From positions 620,001 through 684,000 of the forward strand of contig LT629302.1 of the NCBI GenBank assembly GCA_900104375.1: DNA of 64,000 nucleotides, in the 5' to 3' direction. Source of the stretch: Flavobacteriaceae bacterium MAR_2010_188 (GTDB lineage Bacteria; Bacteroidota; Bacteroidia; Flavobacteriales; Flavobacteriaceae). A program made the position numbers and the translations under genes. The notes beneath the pieces were generated by a model that did not search any database, was not told the DNA's origin, and saw only the letters and a list, made by a program, of their open reading frames with translations. Of the stretch, positions 47,591-55,513 are shown piece after piece (the first letter of the stretch is position 1; every line of letters begins with the position of its first letter).

Positions 47591-50317
47591 ATGATGAAAC
47601 ACACATATCACATACACGGAATGACCTGCAATGGCTGTAGAAGCCACGTGGAAAGCACGCTCTCAAAACTTGATGGTGTGATAAACGCATCGGTTGATTT
47701 AGAAAACGCAGAAGCAACTATTCAAATGGAATCACATATTCCAATTGAAACATTTGAGGACGCGTTAAGAAAAGCTGGAGGTAACTATTATATTCATCTG
47801 CCAAATGATAATGACAAAATGAACCACACTTACCACATCCACGGAATGACCTGTAACGGCTGCAGAAAGCACGTTGAAGAAACTCTTTCTAAAGTGGAGG
47901 GTGTATCAAAAGCAACAGTCAATTTAGAAAAGGCAGAAGCGACCATCGCGATGACTTCCCATATTCCGATAGAAACCTTTCAAAAAGCCTTGAAAAATGA
48001 TGGTGACAAATACAGTATCCATAAACAAGGTGAACATCACCACCCAGTAGCAAAGAAAAAAGAAAAACCAAAAGGTAAAGGTAATGGCACTTTTTACTGC
48101 CCTATGCATTGCGAAGGTGATAAAACCTATGACAAAGCTGGGGATTGTCCGGTTTGTGGTATGGACTTGGTGGAAGAACAAACTTTATCTAAACCTACTG
48201 CAACCCAATGGACCTGTCCGATGCATTCCGAAATTATCGAGAATAAAGCAGGCGCATGCCCAATTTGCGGAATGGATTTGGTCCCAATGGAACCGAGTCT
48301 TTCAGCCGAAGAACAAAACTATAAAAAGCTGTCCAAGAAATTTTGGATAGCGGTCGCATTTACTTTACCCATCTTTTTGATGGCGATGAGTGAGATGATT
48401 CCAAACAATCCATTGTATCAAATGATGGAGCAGAAATATTGGAACTGGATTCAATTTGGGTTGTCAATTCCGGTGGTTTTTTATGCCACTTGGATGTTTT
48501 TTGAACGTGCCTATCGCAGCATCAAAACGTGGAATCTCAATATGTTCACACTGATTGGAATAGGAGCAGGCGTTGCTTGGCTATTTAGTGTCTTCGGAAT
48601 GTTGTTTCCAGATGTGTTTCCGGCGCAATTCAAAACGGAATCAGGTTCAGTACACGTTTATTTTGAAGCTGCCACCGTAATTTTAACCTTGGTATTATTA
48701 GGCCAGCTATTGGAAGCACGCGCGCACAGCAAAACCAATAATGCGGTTAAAGAACTGTTGAAATTAGCACCCAATGAAGCGGTGAGAGTGGTGGATGGCC
48801 AAGAGGAAACGATTGCCATTGATGACATTAAAATTGGAGATGTACTTCGTGTGAAACCAGGGGATAAAATCCCAGTAGATGGCTCTATTAAAGAAGGTCA
48901 TAGTTCAATTGATGAAGCCATGATTACTGGCGAGCCAATTCCTGTAGATAAGCAAGAAGGTGACAAAGTAAGTAGTGGTACCATCAACGGGAAACAATCC
49001 TTTTTGATGACAGCCGAAAAAGTAGGTTTAGATACCTTGTTGTCTCAAATTATCGACATGGTGAATAAAGCCAGTCGCAGTCAGGCACCTATTCAAAAAT
49101 TGGCAGATAGAATTTCAGGTTATTTTGTACCTGTCGTAGTACTAATTTCGGTCGTTACATTTATCGTTTGGGCTATTTTCGGTCCAGACCCTGCTTATGT
49201 GTATGCTTTGGTGAATGCCATCGCTGTATTGATTATTGCGTGCCCATGTGCCTTGGGATTGGCAACGCCAATGTCAGTCATGGTTGGCGTGGGCAAAGGT
49301 GCTCAAAATGGCGTATTGATTAAAAATGCCGAAGCTCTCGAAAAAATGGATAAAATCGATACACTGATTATCGATAAGACAGGGACAATTACGGAAGGTA
49401 GACCATCAGTTGAAAAAATTGGCGCTACACATGTTGACTATTCAGAAAAAGAAGTACTTCAATACATTATGTCGGTTAACAGTTCCAGTGAACATCCATT
49501 GGCTGAAGCCACGGTGAAATACGGAAAGGAGCAGAACACTGAAATTTTAAAAACTTCTAATTTTAGTTCCGTAACTGGAAAAGGTGTTACAGGAGTGGTC
49601 AATGGCAAAAAAGTAGCTTTAGGCAACGAGAAGATGATGGAAGAGGCCAAGGCCTCATTATCAGACCAACTGATAAAAGAAGTCACGGAACAACAAAAAT
49701 TAGGCAAAACTGTACCAATGTTGGCCGTTGACGGAATAGGAATCGGTTACGTCGTCATCAGCGATAAAATAAAAGCATTCAGCAAAAAGGCGATTGAAGA
49801 ACTGCAATCGCATGGGGTCAAAGTCATCATGCTCACAGGAGATAATCATGATACTGCGAAAGCCGTGGCAGAAACATTGAACCTCGCCGATTTCAAAGCC
49901 GAAATGTTGCCACAGGATAAATTAAATAAAGTAGAACGACTTCAAAAAGAGGGCAGAAAAGTCGCTATGGCGGGCGATGGCATCAATGATGCGCCTGCAT
50001 TAGCTAAAAGCGATGTTGGCATCGCCATGGGAACAGGAACTGACGTCGCCATTGAAAGTGCATCAATGACTTTAGTCAAAGGTGATTTACAAGGAATAGT
50101 AAAAGCACGAAATTTAAGTGTTAAAGTCATGAAGAACATCAAGCAAAATCTATTTTTTGCTTTGATATATAACACACTTGGAGTGCCCATTGCCGCAGGC
50201 GTTTTATTTCCATTTTTCGGAATTTTACTGTCGCCTATGATTGCCGCTTTGGCAATGAGTTTCAGTTCGGTGTCCGTCATTATGAATGCCTTACGATTAA
50301 GAACCGCAAAAATATAA
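47591..50317 (+). CDS. copA: Copper-translocating P-type ATPase with two HMA and two zinc-ribbon-like metal modules
   Basis: About 908 residues from ATG 47591 (an adjacent ATG at 47594 is equally good). Two HMA domains come first (GMTCNGC twice), then two heavy-metal-binding modules FYCPMHCEG...CPVCGMDL and WTCPMHSEI...CPICGMDL. These are followed by eight membrane helices with the Cu(I) site CPC near 550, DKTGT near 595, SSEHP, and GDGIND near 795. The TGES-equivalent reads TGEP. It exports Cu(I) from the cytoplasm. It is followed 22 bp later by the DUF2911 gene. Confidence 0.96.
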   Translation: MMKHTYHIHGMTCNGCRSHVESTLSKLDGVINASVDLENAEATIQMESHIPIETFEDALRKAGGNYYIHLPNDNDKMNHTYHIHGMTCNGCRKHVEETLSKVEGVSKATVNLEKAEATIAMTSHIPIETFQKALKNDGDKYSIHKQGEHHHPVAKKKEKPKGKGNGTFYCPMHCEGDKTYDKAGDCPVCGMDLVEEQTLSKPTATQWTCPMHSEIIENKAGACPICGMDLVPMEPSLSAEEQNYKKLSKKFWIAVAFTLPIFLMAMSEMIPNNPLYQMMEQKYWNWIQFGLSIPVVFYATWMFFERAYRSIKTWNLNMFTLIGIGAGVAWLFSVFGMLFPDVFPAQFKTESGSVHVYFEAATVILTLVLLGQLLEARAHSKTNNAVKELLKLAPNEAVRVVDGQEETIAIDDIKIGDVLRVKPGDKIPVDGSIKEGHSSIDEAMITGEPIPVDKQEGDKVSSGTINGKQSFLMTAEKVGLDTLLSQIIDMVNKASRSQAPIQKLADRISGYFVPVVVLISVVTFIVWAIFGPDPAYVYALVNAIAVLIIACPCALGLATPMSVMVGVGKGAQNGVLIKNAEALEKMDKIDTLIIDKTGTITEGRPSVEKIGATHVDYSEKEVLQYIMSVNSSSEHPLAEATVKYGKEQNTEILKTSNFSSVTGKGVTGVVNGKKVALGNEKMMEEAKASLSDQLIKEVTEQQKLGKTVPMLAVDGIGIGYVVISDKIKAFSKKAIEELQSHGVKVIMLTGDNHDTAKAVAETLNLADFKAEMLPQDKLNKVERLQKEGRKVAMAGDGINDAPALAKSDVGIAMGTGTDVAIESASMTLVKGDLQGIVKARNLSVKVMKNIKQNLFFALIYNTLGVPIAAGVLFPFFGILLSPMIAALAMSFSSVSVIMNALRLRTAKI

Positions 50318-50339
50318 TATTCACTAAACAACCTATACT

Positions 50340-50930
50340 ATGAAAAAATTACGGATACTTTTAATGTTACCACTTATACTCTTCAGTTGCAAAAATGAAC
50401 CAAAACAGTCAGAAGACGAAGGGCATGAAAATCACATGGAAACCGTTGATACCAAAGAAGAGACCAAAAAGCCGGTTTTAAGTCCACACACATCCGCGAT
50501 GGCTATGATTGGTGATGCCCATGTTCATATCGATTATTCATCACCTGGTGTAAGAGACCGTATTATTTTCGGAGGTCTTGTAGGTTATGATAGCGTATGG
50601 CAAGCTGGAGCACACAATGCGACTTGGTTAGAAACGAATAAAGATTTGGTCATTGATGGAAAAACACTTCCAGCAGGAAAATATGGATTTTTTGTCATTC
50701 CATCAAAGGGTGATTGGACCGTTATGATAAACAAAAACTGGAATCAACATGGAAAAGACGATTATGATGAAAAAGATGATGTTCTAAAATTTAAAGTCAC
50801 CCCAATTATTAGTGATACGATAACGGAACATTTGGAATACAAGGTGACAGAAGTTAGTAAAACCGAAGGCAGCATTTCAATGTCCTGGGAAAAAGTAAGC
50901 ATCAGTTTTCCGTTTAAAGTAAAACAATAA
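50340..50930 (+). CDS. DUF2911 lipoprotein
   Basis: 196 residues with a lipobox LILFSC near 16 and a His-containing start (HENHMETVD). The DUF2911 domain begins ISYS-like at AHVHIDYSSPGVRDR near 60 and includes GKYGFFVIPSKGDW. The function is unknown, but it is frequent in Bacteroidota copper operons. It overlaps nothing and is 1 bp before the PepSY gene, indicating an operon. Confidence 0.82.
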   Translation: MKKLRILLMLPLILFSCKNEPKQSEDEGHENHMETVDTKEETKKPVLSPHTSAMAMIGDAHVHIDYSSPGVRDRIIFGGLVGYDSVWQAGAHNATWLETNKDLVIDGKTLPAGKYGFFVIPSKGDWTVMINKNWNQHGKDDYDEKDDVLKFKVTPIISDTITEHLEYKVTEVSKTEGSISMSWEKVSISFPFKVKQ

Positions 50931-50931
50931 C

Positions 50932-51642
50932 ATGGTAAATAGACATACGGCGAAAAAAATCCGAAAAACCCACAGATATCTGGGTCTGTTTTTAGGAATA
51001 CAATTTCTCTTTTGGACCATTAGTGGAATGTATTTTAGTTGGACGAATATTGATGAAATTCATGGAGACCAATTCAGGAATATGGATTACGTCCCCACTG
51101 CATTTACTGAGCTCATGAGTCCTTCACAAATAGATAGTTCGGAGGAAATCCGGAGTATCGAAATTAGGGATTTAAACAGCGAACCCTATTACTGGGTTAA
51201 CAATCATCAATTGTTTAACGCAAGAACTGGCGAAGCAAAAAAATCCATCTCCGAAAAAGAAGCCCTATATGTTGCCGAAAACTACATGAAGGAGGGCTTA
51301 AAAGTTACGGATATAAAAAAAATAACCGAAGTGGATGATTATCACGAATACCGTGAAAAATTGCTCCCCGCTTATGTTATCTCTTACGATGTAGACGAAG
51401 CATTAAAAGCATATGTTTCCATTGCCGATGGAAAATTTCAAACGGTTCGGCACCGTGCATGGCGTTGGTTCGATTTTTTATGGATGACCCACACGATGGA
51501 CTATGATACTCGCGACAACTTCAACACTATCGTATTGCGCGCATTTTCACTGCTGGGACTTATTACCGTACTGAGTGGTTTCTTGCTCTGGTACACATCC
51601 TCCCCAACAATGAGAAAATTGATAAAGAAAATTAAAAATTAA
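50932..51642 (+). CDS. PepSY-domain membrane protein
   Basis: 236 residues. It has an N-terminal membrane segment (TAKKIRKTHRYLGLFLGIQFL), a periplasmic PepSY-like domain (about 60-170), and a C-terminal membrane segment ending at the cytosolic KKIKN. The HRYLGLFLG and HTMDYDTRDN segments recall the PepSY-associated TM family, whose larger members include ferric reductases. It could take part in periplasmic redox or haem/copper handling. It follows DUF2911 by 1 bp. Confidence 0.8.
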   Translation: MVNRHTAKKIRKTHRYLGLFLGIQFLFWTISGMYFSWTNIDEIHGDQFRNMDYVPTAFTELMSPSQIDSSEEIRSIEIRDLNSEPYYWVNNHQLFNARTGEAKKSISEKEALYVAENYMKEGLKVTDIKKITEVDDYHEYREKLLPAYVISYDVDEALKAYVSIADGKFQTVRHRAWRWFDFLWMTHTMDYDTRDNFNTIVLRAFSLLGLITVLSGFLLWYTSSPTMRKLIKKIKN

Positions 51643-51665
51643 ATTTAACCACAAAAATCAATAAA

Positions 51666-52160
51666 ATGGAACATTCAAATCCACACTCAAAGGAACACTC
51701 AAAAAAAGGTACTTACACCAAATTTGGTTTGATGCTTGCCGCATCATTTGTCGCAATGTACATCACCATGTATCTCAATACCTACGAAATCGATCATGTA
51801 TATTTCAGTCTTACAAGATTTTATATGTCTTGCTTGGGTATCGCTGCGATGGCGGTGATTATGTGGGCTTTTATGCGCAACATGTATCAAGACAAGAAGA
51901 AAAATATGATTATCTTAATAGGGAGTCTTGTTCTTTTTATTAGTGCCTTGGTATTGGTAAGAGCACAACGTCCGATTATTGGAGATGTTCTTTGGATGAA
52001 AGCAATGATTCCTCATCACTCTATAGCGATCTTGACCAGTGAACGGGCAGACATTAAAGACCCAGAAGTCAAGAAATTAGCTAATGAAATTATAGAAGCA
52101 CAAAAAAAGGAGATTGAAGAAATGAAGAGGTATATCAAGCGGTTGCAATCAGCACAATAA
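51666..52160 (+). CDS. DUF305 membrane protein
   Basis: The 164-residue protein has a His-rich start (HSNPHSKEHSKK), three membrane segments (about 20-105) and a short DUF305-type end with the motif MIPHHSIAILTSERAD near 125, which resembles the family's HxxH-type metal site. The paralogue relic at 19826-20302 has lost one His. It follows PepSY by 23 bp and precedes the RND adaptor. Confidence 0.83.
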   Translation: MEHSNPHSKEHSKKGTYTKFGLMLAASFVAMYITMYLNTYEIDHVYFSLTRFYMSCLGIAAMAVIMWAFMRNMYQDKKKNMIILIGSLVLFISALVLVRAQRPIIGDVLWMKAMIPHHSIAILTSERADIKDPEVKKLANEIIEAQKKEIEEMKRYIKRLQSAQ

Positions 52161-52216
52161 GCGGTCTAAATCAAATCTTCCTAACGAGTATACAAGGTTG
52201 ATTTAATTATAATACT

Positions 52217-53968
52217 ATGAAAAAATATATCATTTACATTGGCATTTTAGTGGTCGGTCTCATTCTGGGCTATTTGATTTTTGGAGGTCGGGCTGAAACG
52301 ACGAAAGCAGCAAAAAACATATCGGATACTTCCGAGAATTCTACGGACCAAAATCAAATGTGGACCTGCTCAATGCACCCACAGATTATGCAACCCGAGC
52401 CCGGGGATTGCCCAATTTGCGGAATGGACTTAATTCCCGCTGAGACCTCGGCAGATAATATTGGTGCAAATGAAATTAAGATGAGCGAGAATGCAATGGC
52501 ATTAGCAAATATCCAAACTACGATAGTTGGAAATATCTCTGCAACTGACCAGAATGAGATGCAACTTTCAGGTAAAATCGTAGCAAATGAAGAAGCGAAC
52601 GCAGTGCAGGCAAGTTATTTTGAAGGTCGAATCGAAAAATTGAATGTTAGCTTTACGGGTGAAGAGTTGCGGAAAGGTCAACTTTTGGCAACGATTTATG
52701 CTCCGACGCTTGTCGCAGCTCAGCAAGAATTGATTACGGCTTCTAGTATGAAAGCTAGTCAACCACAATTATACCAAGCGGTTAGGAATAAATTAAAACT
52801 TTGGAAACTCTCTGAAAGTCAAATCGACCAAATTGAAGCTTCTGGACAGGTGAGGGAGAACTTTCCTATTTACGCGACGGTTTCTGGGACTGTTTCCCAA
52901 AAAATGGCGGAAGAAGGAGATTACGTTAAGCAAGGACAGCCAATTGTTAAGGTCAATGATCTTGGGTCTGTTTGGGCATCTTTCGATGTTTATGAAAATC
53001 AGATTTCCCAACTTAAGGAAGGCCAAAAAATTACTGTGGTTACCAATGCCTATCCCAACAAGGAATTTGAGGCGACGGTAACGTTTATAGATCCCACCCT
53101 AAATACAAAATCAAGAACACTGTCCGTACGCACCACCTTAAACAATAAAGAAGACCTTTTAAAACCAGGAATGTTCGTTACAGGTAAGATAGCCATAGAA
53201 GCAGGTACTTCAACTAGTACACAAATTACCATTCCATCGACGGCTGTGCTCTGGACCGGAAATAGATCGTTGGTTTATGTAAAGACCAATCCCAATGAAC
53301 CCATTTTTGAGATGCGGGAAGTGACTTTAGGGAATAAAAATTCTGATGTGTATACTATCACGAAAGGATTATCTAATGGGGATGAGGTTGTTACCAACGG
53401 AACCTTTACTGTAGATGCTGCGGCGCAATTACAAGGTAAAAGAAGTATGATGAATGCAAAGAAAGAGTCCTCGACTAAGGATTCATCTCTAATAAATACG
53501 ATAAGCATAAAGCGTTACGAAGTTTCAAAACCGTTTAAAGAGCAACTCAATGCGGTTTTAACAGCCTATTTTTCACTTAAAGAAGCGCTGGTAAATGATA
53601 ATTCTGAAAAAGCGAAGTCTTCGGCCGAAAGCTTGAAAGAGAGATTAGCTAAAGTCGATATGTCCTTATTAAAAGGGGAGGCCCACGCCCATTGGATGAC
53701 CCTTCAAAAAGAATTAAATACCTCAACAATTAGCATAAGTACTAGTTCTGATATCGAAAAGCAGAGAAAGGAATTTATCTATTTATCAGCCCACCTGATC
53801 AACGCGGTGAAAGCTTATGGAGTTGATGGGAAGGTTTACGTGGATTTTTGTCCTATGGCCAATAATAATGTCGGCGCCCATTGGCTGAGCCAAGAAAAGG
53901 AAATATTAAACCCTTATTTTGGATCTGATATGTTGACTTGTGGAAGTGTTACTGAGGAAATAAAATAA
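52217..53968 (+). CDS. cusB: CusB/CzcB-like RND periplasmic adaptor with zinc-ribbon and DUF3347 ends
   Basis: 583 residues: signal or anchor segment (4-22), a heavy-metal-binding module MWTCSMHPQI...CPICGMDL near 48-73, and the membrane-fusion core with biotinyl/lipoyl-type hairpin and beta-barrel (YATVSGTVSQKMAEEGDYVKQG near 215-236). The C-terminal DUF3347 domain begins about 435 and ends NPYFGSDMLTCGSV. The fusion links copper binding directly to the pump adaptor. It should work with CusA and TolC encoded earlier. Confidence 0.92.
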   Translation: MKKYIIYIGILVVGLILGYLIFGGRAETTKAAKNISDTSENSTDQNQMWTCSMHPQIMQPEPGDCPICGMDLIPAETSADNIGANEIKMSENAMALANIQTTIVGNISATDQNEMQLSGKIVANEEANAVQASYFEGRIEKLNVSFTGEELRKGQLLATIYAPTLVAAQQELITASSMKASQPQLYQAVRNKLKLWKLSESQIDQIEASGQVRENFPIYATVSGTVSQKMAEEGDYVKQGQPIVKVNDLGSVWASFDVYENQISQLKEGQKITVVTNAYPNKEFEATVTFIDPTLNTKSRTLSVRTTLNNKEDLLKPGMFVTGKIAIEAGTSTSTQITIPSTAVLWTGNRSLVYVKTNPNEPIFEMREVTLGNKNSDVYTITKGLSNGDEVVTNGTFTVDAAAQLQGKRSMMNAKKESSTKDSSLINTISIKRYEVSKPFKEQLNAVLTAYFSLKEALVNDNSEKAKSSAESLKERLAKVDMSLLKGEAHAHWMTLQKELNTSTISISTSSDIEKQRKEFIYLSAHLINAVKAYGVDGKVYVDFCPMANNNVGAHWLSQEKEILNPYFGSDMLTCGSVTEEIK

Positions 53969-54058
53969 GCAAATCTTAAAGAATACATAAATTTAATTGC
54001 CTGCTTCTTCAAATCCAGAAACGATTGATTTTATTGCATACCTTTGATTAATAATAAA

Positions 54059-54463
54059 ATGGGAAAGCAAATTCATATTGCGATAATGACAATGGTCCTT
54101 GGCATGTTTTTAATGCCCAGCGGTATATTTGCCCATACCGGCCTATCGTACAAATCAGAAAAAAATTGTCATGCGATAAACTTAAACCAGTCCCCATCAG
54201 ATTGTTGTAATAATCACAACAATCGGGAGGCCCAGCACAATGATTATAACGGTACTTGCGGAAATCCTGCATGCCATTGTCCTTCAAGTATCACGTTCCA
54301 TATAAATAATCCTGCATCAACAGAAGTCCCAAAGGCCGTTGACCTCACCACTTTTACAAAGCTCTGGAACTATACCCATCAGCATCCCAGCCCTGTCTAT
54401 TTACAAATCTGGTCTCCTCTACAAATAAGCTCATTAACTTTATTGGTAGCTTTAGCTATGTAA
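54059..54463 (+). CDS. Small secreted Cys/His-rich protein
   Basis: 134 residues from ATG 54059 (an upstream TTG at 54044 overlaps the -7 box TACCTTTG at 54039-54046 and is rejected). It has a signal peptide (about 1-26, ending FAHT), then a Cys/His cluster: NCHAIN, SDCCNNHNN, CGNPACHCP. The tail SPVYLQIWSP is hydrophobic. I know no exact family, but layout and position are like other small copper-inducible secreted proteins in this island. Confidence 0.65.
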   Translation: MGKQIHIAIMTMVLGMFLMPSGIFAHTGLSYKSEKNCHAINLNQSPSDCCNNHNNREAQHNDYNGTCGNPACHCPSSITFHINNPASTEVPKAVDLTTFTKLWNYTHQHPSPVYLQIWSPLQISSLTLLVALAM

Positions 54464-54527
54464 AATTGAAAACGAACGCTGGTTTTCAAAATTCAATCTT
54501 AATAAACATCTTTAAATTTAATTCAAA

Positions 54528-55481
54528 ATGAAATCAAATTTCAATTTTTTTATAGTACTCATATTAGTGTTATCAAATTCTACGGGCTTCGCACAAATAA
54601 AAAACCCTATAACCGAATCCATAAGAATATTCGGTAATTGCAATATGTGCAAATCGACCATTGAAGACGCAGGAAATCTTAAAAACCAGGCTAAGGTGGT
54701 CTGGGACAAAGACAGCAAATTAGCCCAGATAACCTTCGATTCAAAACAAACAAATCGGGACGAAATTTTGAAACGTATTGCTTTGGCGGGTTATGACAGC
54801 GATGAGTATTTAGCACCGAATACCGCCTATTCTCAGCTTGCGGAATGCTGCAAATACGAAAGACAGAACAAACAGCCTACAATAGCTATGGACCACACTA
54901 AAATGGACCTTCCTGCCGGACAGGCAGGTATGAAAATGCCACCTTCTGAAAATCATATGGATATGGATATGCCAGCATCTGAAAAGCATTCGGATATGAA
55001 AATGCCTGCTACTGAAAAACATACGGAGATGGCTATGTCTGAAATGAAGGACACAAATAGGTTGGACGCATTGTTCACCAGTTATTTTGCCCTAAAAGAT
55101 GCCTTGGTAAAAACCAACGCCACATCTGCTGCCGCTAATTCATCGGAGTTATTGAACGCATTAAAGGACTTGAAAATAGAATCGCTAAAAGCAGCAGAGA
55201 AAACCGCTGTCACCATGGTTATGCCGTCTTTGATTGATGCCGCAAAAAGTATTTCAGCTACCAAGGATATCGGTAAGCAACGGGAAAGTTTCAAAGGGCT
55301 GTCAAAAAATATGCACGCTATCATTTCTATTTTCAATTCCCCTGAAACAATTTATTATCAATATTGCCCAATGCAGGATGCCAATTGGTTGAGCAAGGAA
55401 AAGACCGTAAAGAATCCTTATTACGGTTCAGAGATGTTAAGCTGTGGCTCGGTTGTAGAAACGATCCAGACTAAAAATTGA
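54528..55481 (+). CDS. Periplasmic HMA - Met/His-rich - DUF3347 protein
   Basis: 317 residues: signal peptide (1-23, ending FAQ), an HMA-like domain near 25-95 with FGNCNMCKSTIED (CxxC), and a Met/His/Asp-rich low-complexity linker (about 125-175) in which MDMDMPASEKHSDMKMP repeats. A C-terminal DUF3347 domain ends YYQYCPMQDANWLS and NPYYGSEMLSCG. The linker contains LPAGQAG, encoded by a palindromic repeat. It should bind periplasmic Cu(I), presumably receiving it from or passing it to the oxidase encoded next. Confidence 0.85.
   Translation: MKSNFNFFIVLILVLSNSTGFAQIKNPITESIRIFGNCNMCKSTIEDAGNLKNQAKVVWDKDSKLAQITFDSKQTNRDEILKRIALAGYDSDEYLAPNTAYSQLAECCKYERQNKQPTIAMDHTKMDLPAGQAGMKMPPSENHMDMDMPASEKHSDMKMPATEKHTEMAMSEMKDTNRLDALFTSYFALKDALVKTNATSAAANSSELLNALKDLKIESLKAAEKTAVTMVMPSLIDAAKSISATKDIGKQRESFKGLSKNMHAIISIFNSPETIYYQYCPMQDANWLSKEKTVKNPYYGSEMLSCGSVVETIQTKN
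54912..54928. repeat. Palindromic mini-repeat inside a coding region (LPAGQAG)
   Basis: CCTGCCGGACAGGCAGG, with arms CCTGCC and GGCAGG, lies in frame inside the Met/His-rich linker of the protein at 54528-55481 and adds LPAGQAG. Identical or similar elements are common dispersed repeats in Bacteroidota genomes. No second exact copy was noticed in the window. Confidence 0.7.
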
Positions 55482-55513
55482 AGCTCAATAAAATTCTAAT
55501 TTTAGAGATCAAC

